Assembly (NCBI RefSeq): GCF_001422815.1
Contig: NZ_LMMP01000049.1
Coordinates: 64,851 to 128,850, forward strand
DNA length: 64,000 bases
From: Methylobacterium sp. Leaf91
GTDB lineage: Bacteria; Pseudomonadota; Alphaproteobacteria; Rhizobiales; Beijerinckiaceae
Direction: 5' to 3'
The first letter of the stretch is position 1, and each line of letters starts with the position of its first letter. Made by a program: the position numbers and the translations under genes. This document shows, piece after piece, positions 32,574 through 44,576 of this stretch. The notes below the pieces were generated by a model, which was not told the origin of the DNA, searched no databases, and worked only from the letters and a program-made list of their open reading frames with translations.

Positions 32574-33488
32574 ATGGCTGGGCCTCGACCTCCCGCCCCG
32601 AACCCGAGCAACGCCACCGTGTCTCCCGGATACCTGCCCTTCGCCGGCGCCCTCGATCTCCCCGCCTATACCTGTGACAATTGCGGGTTTTGGCAGCGCC
32701 ATTTCGCGCCGCCGCCCTCGTGTCCGATGTGCCTCGACGCACGTCACGTGGTGCCGCAGAAGGGCTGGCAATTCTGGAGCGAACGCGAGGCGCAGGACCG
32801 CTTCCCCTGTCATTGGGAGGAGCTGGAGCCGGGCATCTGGCGCTTCTGGAACGATCCCGTCTCGGGCATCGGGCCGAGCGCCTACCTGGTCCAGACGCCC
32901 GACGGGAATATGGGGTTCGAGGCCTGCCCGGTCTTCAGCGAGGCGGCGCTCAAGCACATCGCGTCCCTCGGCGGAATGCAGGTCCTGTCCTCGTCGCACC
33001 CGCATGCCTATGGGGCGCTGGTGCAGCTGCAGGACCGGTTCGACCCGGAACTCTGCCTGCCGGCCGCCGACTTCGTCTGGAGCGCGGCCTTGCAGGTCTC
33101 CTGGCCCTACGACGATTTCCTCGAACCGCTCCCCGGCCTCGAACTCCACCGCACGGCGGGGCATTTCGACGGCCACGCAATCCTGTTCGACCGGGCGCGA
33201 AAGATCCTGTTCTGCGGCGATGCCCTGAAATTCGAACTCGACCCGAAGGATTTCCGCCGGGCCGAGACGATCTCGGCGCACAAGGCCTTCGTGCGCGGGG
33301 TGCCGCTGACCACCAACGAATTGCGCCGCTACCGCGACGTCTTCGCCCAGCTCGACTTCACCCAGACCTGGACCCCGTTCGAGCCGGCCGCCAATTGCGG
33401 CCGGGCCGAGGTGCTGGCCCTCATCGACGGCATGCTGGCGACCCGCCCGCATGCCGCCCCGGTGAGGCTGGATAGCCTCCGGCGATAG
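32574..33488 (+). CDS. Zinc-ribbon plus metallo-beta-lactamase-like protein
   Basis: A 304-residue protein. Residues about 30-55 form a rubredoxin-like zinc ribbon (TCDNCGFWQRHF, CPMCLDARHV). The rest resembles a metallo-beta-lactamase fold: a substrate-entry strand GPSAYLVQTPDGNMGFEACP, the motif SSSHPHAYGALVQLQDRF where HxHxDH would be expected, AGHFDGHAILFDRARKILFC and GDALKFELDPKD. Only parts of the metal site (HPH, GHFDGH, GDAL) are visible, so the active centre may be altered or lost. The ATG at 32574 is used; a GTG at 32619 would still keep the ribbon. Function unknown. Confidence 0.7.
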   Translation: MAGPRPPAPNPSNATVSPGYLPFAGALDLPAYTCDNCGFWQRHFAPPPSCPMCLDARHVVPQKGWQFWSEREAQDRFPCHWEELEPGIWRFWNDPVSGIGPSAYLVQTPDGNMGFEACPVFSEAALKHIASLGGMQVLSSSHPHAYGALVQLQDRFDPELCLPAADFVWSAALQVSWPYDDFLEPLPGLELHRTAGHFDGHAILFDRARKILFCGDALKFELDPKDFRRAETISAHKAFVRGVPLTTNELRRYRDVFAQLDFTQTWTPFEPAANCGRAEVLALIDGMLATRPHAAPVRLDSLRR

Positions 33489-33504
33489 CTCAGCCCCCCT
33501 TGCG

Positions 33505-34206
33505 TCAGTCGCGCTTGGCGGTCTGGCCGAACATCACCTTCTTGGCGTCCTCGCTCATGGTCTTGCCGTGATCGGGGTTGACCTCGGGCGCGCGGGCATA
33601 GGCCGCCTTGGTGCCGGGACGCTCGGCGATGGCCGTGAACCAGCGCTTGAGGCTGGGGAAATCGTCGAGGTTCTGGCCCTGCTTCTCCCAGGGGACGATC
33701 CACGGATAGGAGGCCATGTCGGCGATGGAATAAGCGGGCCCTGCCACGAACTCCCGGTCGGCCAGGCGCCGGTCGAGGACGCCGTAGAGCCGGTTCGTCT
33801 CCTTGACGTAGCGCTCGATGGCGTAGGGGATCTTCTCCGGCGCATATTGCGAGAAGTGGTGGTTCTGGCCGAGCATCGGCCCGAGCCCGCCCATCTGCCA
33901 GAACAGCCATTGCAGCACCTCGGCGCGGCCGCGGGGGTCGGAGGCGATGAAGCGCCCCGTCTTCTCGGCGAGGTAGAGCAGAATCGCGCCCGATTCGAAG
34001 AGCGAGACCGGCTCGCCGCCGCCCTGCGGGTCGTGATCGACTATGGCCGGCATCCGGTTGTTGGGGGCGATGGCCAGGAAATCCGGATTGAACTGCTCGC
34101 CCTTACCGATGTTCACCGGCTTGATCGTGTAGGGAAGTCCGACCTCCTCCAGGAACATCGTCACCTTATGGCCATTCGGCGTCGGCCAGTAATGCAGATC
34201 GATCAT
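33505..34206 (-). CDS. Glutathione S-transferase family protein (YfcG/YghU-like)
   Basis: A 233-residue cytosolic protein. The thioredoxin-like N-domain has MIDLHYWPTPNGHKVTMFLE, with the Thr-Pro-Asn active-site pattern of the Nu-class YfcG/YghU disulfide-bond reductases, and the cis-Pro segment NNRMPAIVDHDP followed by LFESGAILLYLAEKTG for glutathione binding. The helical C-domain has QMGGLGPMLGQNHHF and YSIADMASYPWIVPW. Nu-class enzymes reduce disulfides using two glutathiones. It converges with the zinc-ribbon gene and is not obviously in an operon. Confidence 0.88.
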   Translation of the reverse strand: MIDLHYWPTPNGHKVTMFLEEVGLPYTIKPVNIGKGEQFNPDFLAIAPNNRMPAIVDHDPQGGGEPVSLFESGAILLYLAEKTGRFIASDPRGRAEVLQWLFWQMGGLGPMLGQNHHFSQYAPEKIPYAIERYVKETNRLYGVLDRRLADREFVAGPAYSIADMASYPWIVPWEKQGQNLDDFPSLKRWFTAIAERPGTKAAYARAPEVNPDHGKTMSEDAKKVMFGQTAKRD

Positions 34207-34386
34207 CGAAATCCCTCCAGCGAACCGCGATCACCGGGCGGCGCTGAAAGCCGAGGTGGCGACCGCCGGCACCGAGGTCAAGCCGGCACCGTTCGGTCGA
34301 ATGCGACGGATTTTTCACCCTATCGCTTTAAGGTTCTCGTGCTTGCATCCCCCTTCACGGGGTAACCCGAGCGGGAGACCGGCAGG

Positions 34387-34650
34387 ATGAGCAGCGCGAC
34401 GGCGATCAGCGGCGGCGGGATGGTGGCGGCCTCCCAGCGCTTCAGCAATGCGGCGGAACAGATCGCTACGGTCGGCATGACCATGCCGAGCCCGACTCAG
34501 GCCGATCAGATCCTCCCCAGCCCGACCCAGGTGGACCTGTCGAGCTCGGCCGTGCAGCTCATGGAGAGCAAGGCGAGCTTCGAACTCAACACAGCCGTGC
34601 TGAAATCGACCCTCGACACCGAGAAGCGCGTCCTCGACATTCTCGTGTAG
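34387..34650 (+). CDS. Small protein with flagellar-rod-like C-terminus
   Basis: An 87-residue protein whose second half (VDLSSSAVQLMESKASFELN, then TAVLKSTLDTEKRVLDILV) resembles the C-terminal helix of flagellar rod and hook proteins (the FlgC/FlgE tail pattern that begins VDLxxEMVxLI and ends in L-x-I/V). The N-terminal half is Ser/Gln-rich. A GGGAG stands about ten bases before the ATG. No other flagellar genes are in the window, so it may be an orphan or a domesticated fragment. The next small gene follows 31 bases later with its own ribosome binding site. Confidence 0.6.
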   Translation: MSSATAISGGGMVAASQRFSNAAEQIATVGMTMPSPTQADQILPSPTQVDLSSSAVQLMESKASFELNTAVLKSTLDTEKRVLDILV

Positions 34651-34681
34651 CGTCCCCATCCATCGACGGAGGTGTCTCACC

Positions 34682-34876
34682 ATGACGATCACGGTTTCGC
34701 TGAACTCGCTCGGAGTTCTGAAAGCCACCGACGTGGTGGCGAACGCCCGTATCGACGCCCTGCGCAAGCGGGAGACCGAGTCCAACCTCGTCTCCGTCAA
34801 TGTCGGCGCGCGCACCGAACCGACGTTGAACGCCCGTCCGACAGGTCAGGACCGCGTCGTCGATGTGATCGTCTAG
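34682..34876 (+). CDS. Small hypothetical protein
   Basis: A 64-residue protein starting MTITVSLNSLGVLKATDVVA and ending DRVVDVIV. GGAGG lies nine bases before the ATG, so expression is plausible. It is probably cotranscribed with the preceding small gene. No family is recognised. Confidence 0.5.
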   Translation: MTITVSLNSLGVLKATDVVANARIDALRKRETESNLVSVNVGARTEPTLNARPTGQDRVVDVIV

Positions 34877-34948
34877 TGCCGTACCGAAGGCCTGAAAATT
34901 AACCGGCTGCAATGACAGTCGACATCAGGTTTGATCGGGATCCATGAC

Positions 34949-35200
34949 GTGACCACCAATCGTCGCAGCGCCTCACGCAAAGATGCCTTCCGCATCGGGG
35001 CGCTTTCATTCGGGAACGACCGGCCTGATATCGACTGCCTCGTCTGGGACCAGTCCGAAACCGGCGCCCAGATCGAAGTCGAAGTTCCGGAGGCGGTTCC
35101 GGACGAGTTCATCCTGGTCATGACGGCCTATGCGAAGCCCCGCGCCTGTACTGTAGTCTGGAGACGGGACCGAAAGCTCGGCGTCGCTTTCTCGCTCTGA
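34949..35200 (+). CDS. PilZ-like domain protein
   Basis: About 83 residues from a GTG with GGGA eight bases upstream; a TTG at 34931 would add six residues. An N-terminal RRSASRKD stretch, the later acidic loop WDQSETGAQIEVEVPEAVPD and the end AKPRACTVVWRRDRKLGVAF match small PilZ proteins of alphaproteobacteria, which bind cyclic di-GMP through an RxxxR motif and a DxSxxG motif. Here NRRSASRKD offers the arginines and DQSETGAQ the D-x-S-x-x-G. That makes it a likely effector for the cyclic-di-GMP enzymes in this window. Confidence 0.7.
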   Translation: MTTNRRSASRKDAFRIGALSFGNDRPDIDCLVWDQSETGAQIEVEVPEAVPDEFILVMTAYAKPRACTVVWRRDRKLGVAFSL

Positions 35201-35573
35201 ACGCCGGCGCCGCCAGGACATCCGCAGGACGGGTCAAGGGCGGGAATGCCAAGTGCCGGGATCGTCGGCACCGCAGGGTCGCGGATACGGGCTCGAACCC
35301 TGAAGCCCCAAACGGCGCTTCACTCTCCGCGTCCGTGCAACGCGGCTAGCAGCGTGCCGCGAATGGCTCCCCCACCACATTTGCAAATGCCCCGCGGTTT
35401 CGGGCAGCCGCATGGAGGCGATGCACGCCATGCGGGGGAATGCCGGTTTTTCCGATTCGAATTCTGTCGCTATGACGGCTGCAGGTCGGCGACCCGACGC
35501 GTCCACTCAGTGCGAGTCGACCCCATCGCTCGAGCAAAAGCCATATCCAATTGCATAGACGGGACAAGACGAC
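35201..35573. other. Intergenic region, nothing supported
   Basis: 373 bases between the PilZ-like gene and the next small gene. Open frames exist on the plus strand, but they run through both flanks without recognisable protein features. Confidence 0.45.
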
Positions 35574-35843
35574 ATGGCACATTGGAAAGACGACGTGGAT
35601 CCAGCCCTGTTCGAGGCATCGTATCGGCCGGGAGACAGAATTGTCGTTCTCGAAGAGATCACCGCATCAGACGGAAAAAATGGCCGGTTGATCTTGGAAA
35701 AGGGACGACAGTTCGAGGTCGGCATGAGAGGCGGATTTTTGTTCTGCAAGCTCGGCGGCAACAGATACAATGAAGCGGTGATCCTCCCGGAGGACTTCCG
35801 CAAGGTTCAGATCGTGTCACAGATGAGCGTGGTGCAGACATAG
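35574..35843 (+). CDS. Small hypothetical protein
   Basis: An 89-residue soluble protein starting MAHWKDDVDPALFEASYRPG, with a mix of short hydrophobic strands (RIVVLEEITA, RQFEVGMRGGFLFCKLGG) that could form a small beta barrel. A GGGAC is near the ATG. The surrounding DNA is slightly richer in A and T than average. No family is recognised. Confidence 0.5.
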   Translation: MAHWKDDVDPALFEASYRPGDRIVVLEEITASDGKNGRLILEKGRQFEVGMRGGFLFCKLGGNRYNEAVILPEDFRKVQIVSQMSVVQT

Positions 35844-36025
35844 CGGTCTGCCGCGACGTCCGCCAAACGGGATCGAGCGGAACCGTCCGCCATCGGCATC
35901 CTTAGGGAGGCCGAAGGCGGCGGGCGCGGATCGGTCGGGATTTCATCGCCAGCGGCTCGGCACGTGAGAGGCTGCTTGCGCCGAAACCGGGCAACCGCTA
36001 GAGCGATGGGGCCGTAACGGGCAGT

Positions 36026-36102
<77 letters not shown>

Positions 36103-36151
36103 ATCGCGTGCTTATCGGCCGTTCCATCCTGCAGGAGCTATCGACCCCACG

Positions 36152-36463
36152 ATGCCGAGTGCCCGGATCTACCAGCCCGCCAAGGATCCCACGCAATCCG
36201 GCATGGCCCGCACCAAAGCGTGGGTGCTGGAATTCGACCAGAGTTCTCCGCGCGACACCGACCCCCTGATGGGCTGGACCGGTTCGTCGGACATGCTGCA
36301 GCAGGTCAGGCTGTCATTCGAGACGCAGGAAGAGGCCGTGGCCTACGCGACCCATAACGGCATCACCTACCGCGTCGAGCAGCCCCAGAAGCCCGTGATC
36401 CGCAAGGGTCTGTCCTATTCGGATAATTTCAAGTTCAACCGCACGGCGCCCTGGACGCACTGA
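36152..36463 (+). CDS. NADH dehydrogenase accessory subunit, NDUFS4 (ETC complex I) family
   Basis: A 103-residue protein. MPSARIYQPAKDPTQSGMAR, KAWVLEFDQSSPRDTDPLMG, then WTGSSDMLQQVRLSFETQEE and the C-terminal SDNFKFNRTAPWTH follow the NDUFS4 pattern seen in alphaproteobacteria and mitochondria, where the subunit stabilises the NADH-oxidising arm of complex I. The ATG at 36152 is chosen over upstream codons that lie in or near the tRNA. It starts 50 bases after tRNA-Pro and may share its transcript. The nuo operon is not in the window. Confidence 0.88.
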   Translation: MPSARIYQPAKDPTQSGMARTKAWVLEFDQSSPRDTDPLMGWTGSSDMLQQVRLSFETQEEAVAYATHNGITYRVEQPQKPVIRKGLSYSDNFKFNRTAPWTH

Positions 36464-36497
36464 GGTCGCCGGCCGAGTCGCAATCCGCGCATTCGGC

Positions 36498-36605
36498 TCA
36501 GAGCTGAATCAGGATCGTGACCACCCCGAAAATCAGGACCGACGCGACCGCGACGGCGAGCAGGATCAGTGCGGCGCGTGATTCGCGCATATCATCATTG
36601 GTCAT
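36498..36605 (-). CDS. Small single-helix membrane protein
   Basis: A 35-residue protein, MTNDDMRESRAALILLAVAV then ASVLIFGVVTILIQL: a short charged N-terminus and one membrane helix. An ATG five codons later is also possible. Such tiny proteins are often missed; no ribosome binding site stands out, so this is a moderate call. Confidence 0.4.
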   Translation of the reverse strand: MTNDDMRESRAALILLAVAVASVLIFGVVTILIQL

Positions 36606-36783
36606 CGAATCGTCGTTACAACAAATACCGACACAATGGGAGCGGGTCCGGAGGATGGACGGCGCCCCCACGATCATTGCGTGAGCTGGCGCCGTTCCCA
36701 TCGCGAGTGACGGGTCGTCCGCCTGCGATGGACATGCGTCGCCGCAGACGCCCCGAGAAACCGCCCGTCGATCGATGGGGCCC

Positions 36784-37539
36784 CTACAACCGCGCGAGAA
36801 GCTCGGCCTTCTTGGTCGAGAACTCGGCCTCGGTCAGCACGCCCTTGCGGTGCAGGTCGGACAGGCGCTCCAGGGTCGAGATGACGTCGCCCGAGGGGGC
36901 TCCGGCTTGCGGGAAATCCGGCTCCGGGGCCGGACGCGGGCGGTCTTCGGTGCGAATCGGCGCCGGGATCGGATCGGGATGGAACGGCTTCGGCTCGAGG
37001 GAGCGATCCGGCGCGGGCGCTACGCTGACCCGCTGGAGCGATTCGAGATCGACATAGCCGTTGCGGCCACTGAAGCGGAGGCTGTGGGTATCCCCCTGCT
37101 GCTGCGACACGCCGGAAATGTCGTAATGCCCGGTATCGTAGAGGACGAGCGTTCCCGAGGTCTCCACGGCGAGCAGCCGGCTATCCGGGAAATAGGCGTA
37201 GCGCATGCTGTTCTGCGAGCCGGACGTGGCCGGTCGGCCGAGCTCCGCCGGCCACCAATTCCCGGATGCCGCGCCGTCGTCCCATCCGCCGGGGGGCAGG
37301 GATTGGGCCAGATCGGCGCAGAGAGCCGCGACCCGTGACTTGAGATTGGCATCGAACATGTTGCCGATCATGGTCATGCCGCCGGACGACCATTGCCCGA
37401 AACCGCCGAGTTCGGGATGGTTGAACTGCGCCATGGTTCCGTTGCCCACCTCCAATGCGCGCATGAGGTGGCGGACGGCGTCGATGCTCACGCCGTGCCG
37501 TTCGGCGGCGGCTTGCAGGACGGAGGGTCTATCGGACAT
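36784..37539 (-). CDS. SHOCT-domain protein
   Basis: A 251-residue protein. The N-terminal part (MSDRPSVLQAAAERHGVSID, HLMRALEVGNGTMAQFNHPE, GQWSSGGMTMIGNMFDANLK) is followed by a region of unknown fold, a Pro-rich linker and a C-terminal SHOCT domain (TLERLSDLHRKGVLTEAEFS, TKKAELLARL), a short helix pair thought to mediate oligomerisation or nucleic-acid contacts. No membrane segment is seen. The ATG at 37539 is chosen because the open frame further upstream is Arg-rich. Function unknown. Confidence 0.7.
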   Translation of the reverse strand: MSDRPSVLQAAAERHGVSIDAVRHLMRALEVGNGTMAQFNHPELGGFGQWSSGGMTMIGNMFDANLKSRVAALCADLAQSLPPGGWDDGAASGNWWPAELGRPATSGSQNSMRYAYFPDSRLLAVETSGTLVLYDTGHYDISGVSQQQGDTHSLRFSGRNGYVDLESLQRVSVAPAPDRSLEPKPFHPDPIPAPIRTEDRPRPAPEPDFPQAGAPSGDVISTLERLSDLHRKGVLTEAEFSTKKAELLARL

Positions 37540-37754
37540 GGGCTGTCTCCAAAGACATGAGCTGCCTCCAAAACGGCGAAGATGCCGGGCGCGGCGAAGC
37601 GGCCGGATCATAGTACGGCGCCTGCGCGCGAGTCCGTCTCGCAACGCAAAAAGTTTCCACGATCACGGACCTTACGGTCAAGCATCAGCGTTCACTCGGC
37701 GGAATTCATGCCGTCGGGCTCCGCGTCACGCAGCGAGCCCCCCCTGGAGTGATC

Positions 37755-40031
<2,277 letters not shown>

Positions 40032-40143
40032 AGCGCGCTCCGACGAAGTGGATGCCGCTTCGGCCACGACGGACGCGGCGGAACAAAGACCTGGAGATGC
40101 GTCCCGACCCAAGCGGTCGGGCGCGACTCCGGGCCATTTCGAT

Positions 40144-40184
40144 CGATGACGACGCGGGCGCCGTCGGCACCTGCGTCGTCATCG
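40144..40184. repeat. Perfect 12-bp inverted repeat upstream of the LOV kinase
   Basis: CGATGACGACGC and its exact inverted copy flank a 17-base loop in the gap after glgX, ending 84 bases before the kinase start. No T-tract follows on either side, so it could be an operator or an RNA hairpin rather than a terminator. Confidence 0.7.
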
Positions 40185-40268
40185 CGGGATTTGTCGAGGG
40201 AAACGGATGAAGCGCCAGCCGTTGGGCATTCCTGACCCACATTCATTGCCTGGCAAAACAACCGACCG

Positions 40269-41909
<1,641 letters not shown>

Positions 41910-41944
41910 GGCAGCGGCGAGGGGCCCGATACGGGAAACTCGCC

Positions 41945-42268
41945 ATGCCACAGGGTGACAAGTCGAAATACACCGACAAGCAGATCCGCAAGGCCGAACA
42001 CATCGCGGAATCCTACGAAGAGCGCGGCGTACCGGAGAAAGAGGCCGAGGCCCGCGCCTGGGCGACCGTCAACAAGGACGATGGCGGCGGCAAGCATCCG
42101 GGCGGATCGGGGAGGGGCAAGTCGAGCTCCCACCCGGCGGCCCACAAGGGCGGGACCGCCGGCGGAAAGGCCTCGGCCTCCCGCACCGCCGAGCAACGCT
42201 CGGCCTCGGCAAAGAAAGCCGCCGCGACCCGCAAGCGCAACGCCGAGGCGGCAAGGCCCTCATCCTAA
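41945..42268 (+). CDS. Small Lys/Ala-rich protein, plasmid-stabilisation-like
   Basis: A 107-residue basic protein beginning MPQGDKSKYTDKQIRKAEHI, then AESYEERGVPEKEAEARAWA. This N-terminal half matches a family widely annotated as plasmid stabilisation protein in alpha- and betaproteobacteria, although its function is not established. The second half is a low-complexity Lys/Ser/Ala-rich tail resembling a histone-H1-like region, which may bind DNA. GGGA lies upstream of the ATG. Confidence 0.7.
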   Translation: MPQGDKSKYTDKQIRKAEHIAESYEERGVPEKEAEARAWATVNKDDGGGKHPGGSGRGKSSSHPAAHKGGTAGGKASASRTAEQRSASAKKAAATRKRNAEAARPSS

Positions 42269-42290
42269 GCGAACGATGGCCGGCGCGAAT

Positions 42291-42484
42291 CCCCTCTCCT
42301 CGCACGCGGGGAGAGGGAAGCGACGACCCCGTCGTCGGCGCGGCGAGGCGGCAGCCGGGGGTGAGGGGGCGTGTCCGGAGGAGCCATACCCGGAGATACC
42401 CCCTCACCCTCGCCCTGCCGGGCTCACGTCGCCTCCCGACAAGGGGGGGACGACGTCCTCTCCCCGCCAAGCGGGGAGAGGGGG
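42291..42484. repeat. Intergenic palindromic repeat, family A copy 2
   Basis: The left boundary CTCTCCTCGCACGCGGGGAG and the right boundary CTCTCCCCGCCAAGCGGGGA match the ends of the 17622-17802 copy. The segment CGACGACCCCGTCGTCGGCG is shared exactly. The middle differs and lacks the ATCACAAGCAC hairpin of copies 1 and 3. It lies directly beyond the 3' end of icd. Confidence 0.88.
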
Positions 42485-42500
42485 AACCCGCGAACCGTCC

Positions 42501-43712
42501 TCAGGCCATGGCGGTCTTGAGGTTCGCGTCGACCTTGTCGAGGAAGCCGGTGGTGGAGAGCCACTTCTGCTCGGGGCCGACGAGGAGGGCGAGATCCTTT
42601 GTCATGAAGCCGGCTTCCACCGTGTCGACGCAGACCTTCTCCAGCGTGTTGGCGAACTTGGCGAGGTCGCCGTTGTCGTCGAGCTTGGCGCGGTGGGCGA
42701 GGCCACGGCTCCAGGCGAAGATCGACGCGATGGAGTTGGTGGAGGTCTCCTTGCCCTTCTGATGCTCGCGGTAGTGGCGCGTCACCGTGCCGTGCGCGGC
42801 TTCCGCCTCGACGGTCTGGCCGTCCGGCGTCATCAGCACCGAGGTCATCAAGCCGAGCGAGCCGAAGCCCTGGGCGGCGGTGTCCGACTGCACGTCGCCG
42901 TCGTAGTTCTTGCAGGCCCAGACGTAGCCGCCGGACCATTTGAGGCAGGAGGCCACCATGTCGTCGATGAGGCGGTGCTCGTAGGTGATGCCGAGCGCCT
43001 GGAACTTCGCCTTGAACTCGGCGTCGAACACTTCCTGGAACAGGTCCTTGAAGCGGCCGTCATAGGCCTTGAGGATGGTGTTCTTGGTCGAGAGGTAGAC
43101 CGGGTACTTGCGGGCGAGTCCGTAATTCAGTGAGGCGCGGGCGAAATCGCGGATCGACTCGTCGAGATTGTACATCGACATCGCGACGCCGGCGGCCGGG
43201 AACTTGAAGACTTCCTTTTCGATGATGGTGCCGTCGTCACCCTCGAACTTGATGGTCAGGCGGCCCTTGCCAGGCACTTTGAAGTCCGTGGCGCGATACT
43301 GGTCGCCGTAGGCGTGGCGGCCGATGACGAAGGGCTGGGTCCAGCCCGGCACGAGGCGCGGCACGTTCTTGCAGATGATCGGCTCGCGGAAGATCACGCC
43401 GCCGAGGATGTTGCGGATCGTGCCGTTGGGCGAACGCCACATCTCCTTCAGCTTGAACTCCTCCACCCGCTGCTCGTCGGGGGTGATGGTGGCGCATTTC
43501 ACGCCGACGCCGTGGCGCTTGATCGCCTCCGCCGCATCGACGGTGACCTTGTCGTTCGTCTCGTCGCGGTGCTCCACGCCGAGGTCGTAATAATCGAGGT
43601 CGAGGTCGAGATAGGGATGGATGAGCTTGTTCTTGATCTCGCTCCAGATGATCCGGGTCATCTCGTCGCCGTCGAGTTCGACGACCGGGTTCGCCACCTT
43701 GATCTTCGACAT
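42501..43712 (-). CDS. icd: NADP-dependent isocitrate dehydrogenase
   Basis: A 403-residue enzyme of the eukaryote-like (IDH1/2) branch that converts isocitrate to 2-oxoglutarate and CO2 in the TCA cycle. Landmarks are MSKIKVANPVVELDGDEMTR at the start, KCATITPDEQRVEEF, SPNGTIRNILGGVIFREPII for isocitrate binding, and YDGDVQSDTAAQGFGSLGLM with metal-binding aspartates, then EAEAAHGTVTRHYREHQKGK. The ATG at 43712 is the family start; the frame is open for a few codons further. The repeat element follows its 3' end. Confidence 0.95.
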   Translation of the reverse strand: MSKIKVANPVVELDGDEMTRIIWSEIKNKLIHPYLDLDLDYYDLGVEHRDETNDKVTVDAAEAIKRHGVGVKCATITPDEQRVEEFKLKEMWRSPNGTIRNILGGVIFREPIICKNVPRLVPGWTQPFVIGRHAYGDQYRATDFKVPGKGRLTIKFEGDDGTIIEKEVFKFPAAGVAMSMYNLDESIRDFARASLNYGLARKYPVYLSTKNTILKAYDGRFKDLFQEVFDAEFKAKFQALGITYEHRLIDDMVASCLKWSGGYVWACKNYDGDVQSDTAAQGFGSLGLMTSVLMTPDGQTVEAEAAHGTVTRHYREHQKGKETSTNSIASIFAWSRGLAHRAKLDDNGDLAKFANTLEKVCVDTVEAGFMTKDLALLVGPEQKWLSTTGFLDKVDANLKTAMA

Positions 43713-43921
43713 GATCCTCAGAACCTTTCTCATCACGCGGCCGGGACCGGCCGCGCTCCCGCTCGCCCGCGGTCATAGCGCGCTGCAACAGGACGCGAAA
43801 GCCGTGCCCCTTACAGATCGGGAACTGCGTCGGGGACCGAGATAATTCCCGGCCGGCTCTGGACATCCGCCCTCGGGCCGGGAATCTGCGGCCCATTCCG
43901 ATTTCTGTGAAGGATATCTCC

Positions 43922-44470
43922 ATGAGCGAACGCATCATCCTGCGGGCCGGCGAGGCCCTGGTCGCCGGCGGTCCGCCCAACACCGCCTCCGAGCCGGAGG
44001 TCATCATCGGCGAACTCGACGGGCCGGTCGGCACGGCGCTCGCCACCCTCACGGGCGATCAGGTGGTTGGCCATTCCCGTGTCTTCGCGCTCCTGAACAC
44101 CGACATCATGGTGCGGCCGGTGACGCTCTGCGTCTCCAAGGTCAGCGTCACCGAGAGCAAATACACCTCCATCCTGATGGGTACGGTGCAGTTCGCCATC
44201 GCCAACGGCGTCCTCGACGCGGTGCGCCTCGGCTATATCCCCAAGGAGAAGGCCAACGATCTCGGCATCATCTGCTCGGTCTGGCTCAGCCCCGGCGTGA
44301 TCGAGGCCGAGACGGTCGATCACAAGGCTTTGTTCGAGATCCAGCGCAAGGGCATGACGGAAGCGATCCGCAAGGCCATGACCAACGAGCCCTCGATCGA
44401 CTGGCTCCTCGAGAACCAGGACAAGATCATCCACAAATACTACCAGATGGGTCTCGACGGTAAGATCTGA
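43922..44470 (+). CDS. Formaldehyde-activating enzyme-like protein (Fae homologue)
   Basis: A 182-residue member of the Fae fold family. In methylotrophs the true Fae couples formaldehyde to tetrahydromethanopterin. Matching segments are the N-terminal AGEALVAGG, EVIIGELDGPVGTALA, the PVTLCVSKVSV strand, MGTVQFAIANGVLDAVRLGY and IPKEKANDLGIICSVWLSPG. The active-site histidine that in authentic Fae sits just before the (D)LIIG strand is not seen: the aligned segment here is ASEPEVIIG. The protein is therefore probably a paralogue (Fae2/Fae3 type) with another role, perhaps sensing or binding. GAAGGA stands before the ATG. It is divergent from icd. Confidence 0.85.
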   Translation: MSERIILRAGEALVAGGPPNTASEPEVIIGELDGPVGTALATLTGDQVVGHSRVFALLNTDIMVRPVTLCVSKVSVTESKYTSILMGTVQFAIANGVLDAVRLGYIPKEKANDLGIICSVWLSPGVIEAETVDHKALFEIQRKGMTEAIRKAMTNEPSIDWLLENQDKIIHKYYQMGLDGKI

Positions 44471-44576
44471 GCGTTTCCACTGCGAACGGAGGAGCCGCGG
44501 CGCCGACGGTGCCCGCGGCCCCCCATCCTCCTCAGACGGACTTTCCGTCCGGGCCGACCCGTGGCAGAGGGCGTCG

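Noticed and set aside
42291..42484. CRISPR array
   Set aside because: The repeats here are long, dispersed, palindromic single elements, not short direct repeats with regular spacers; no cas genes are present.
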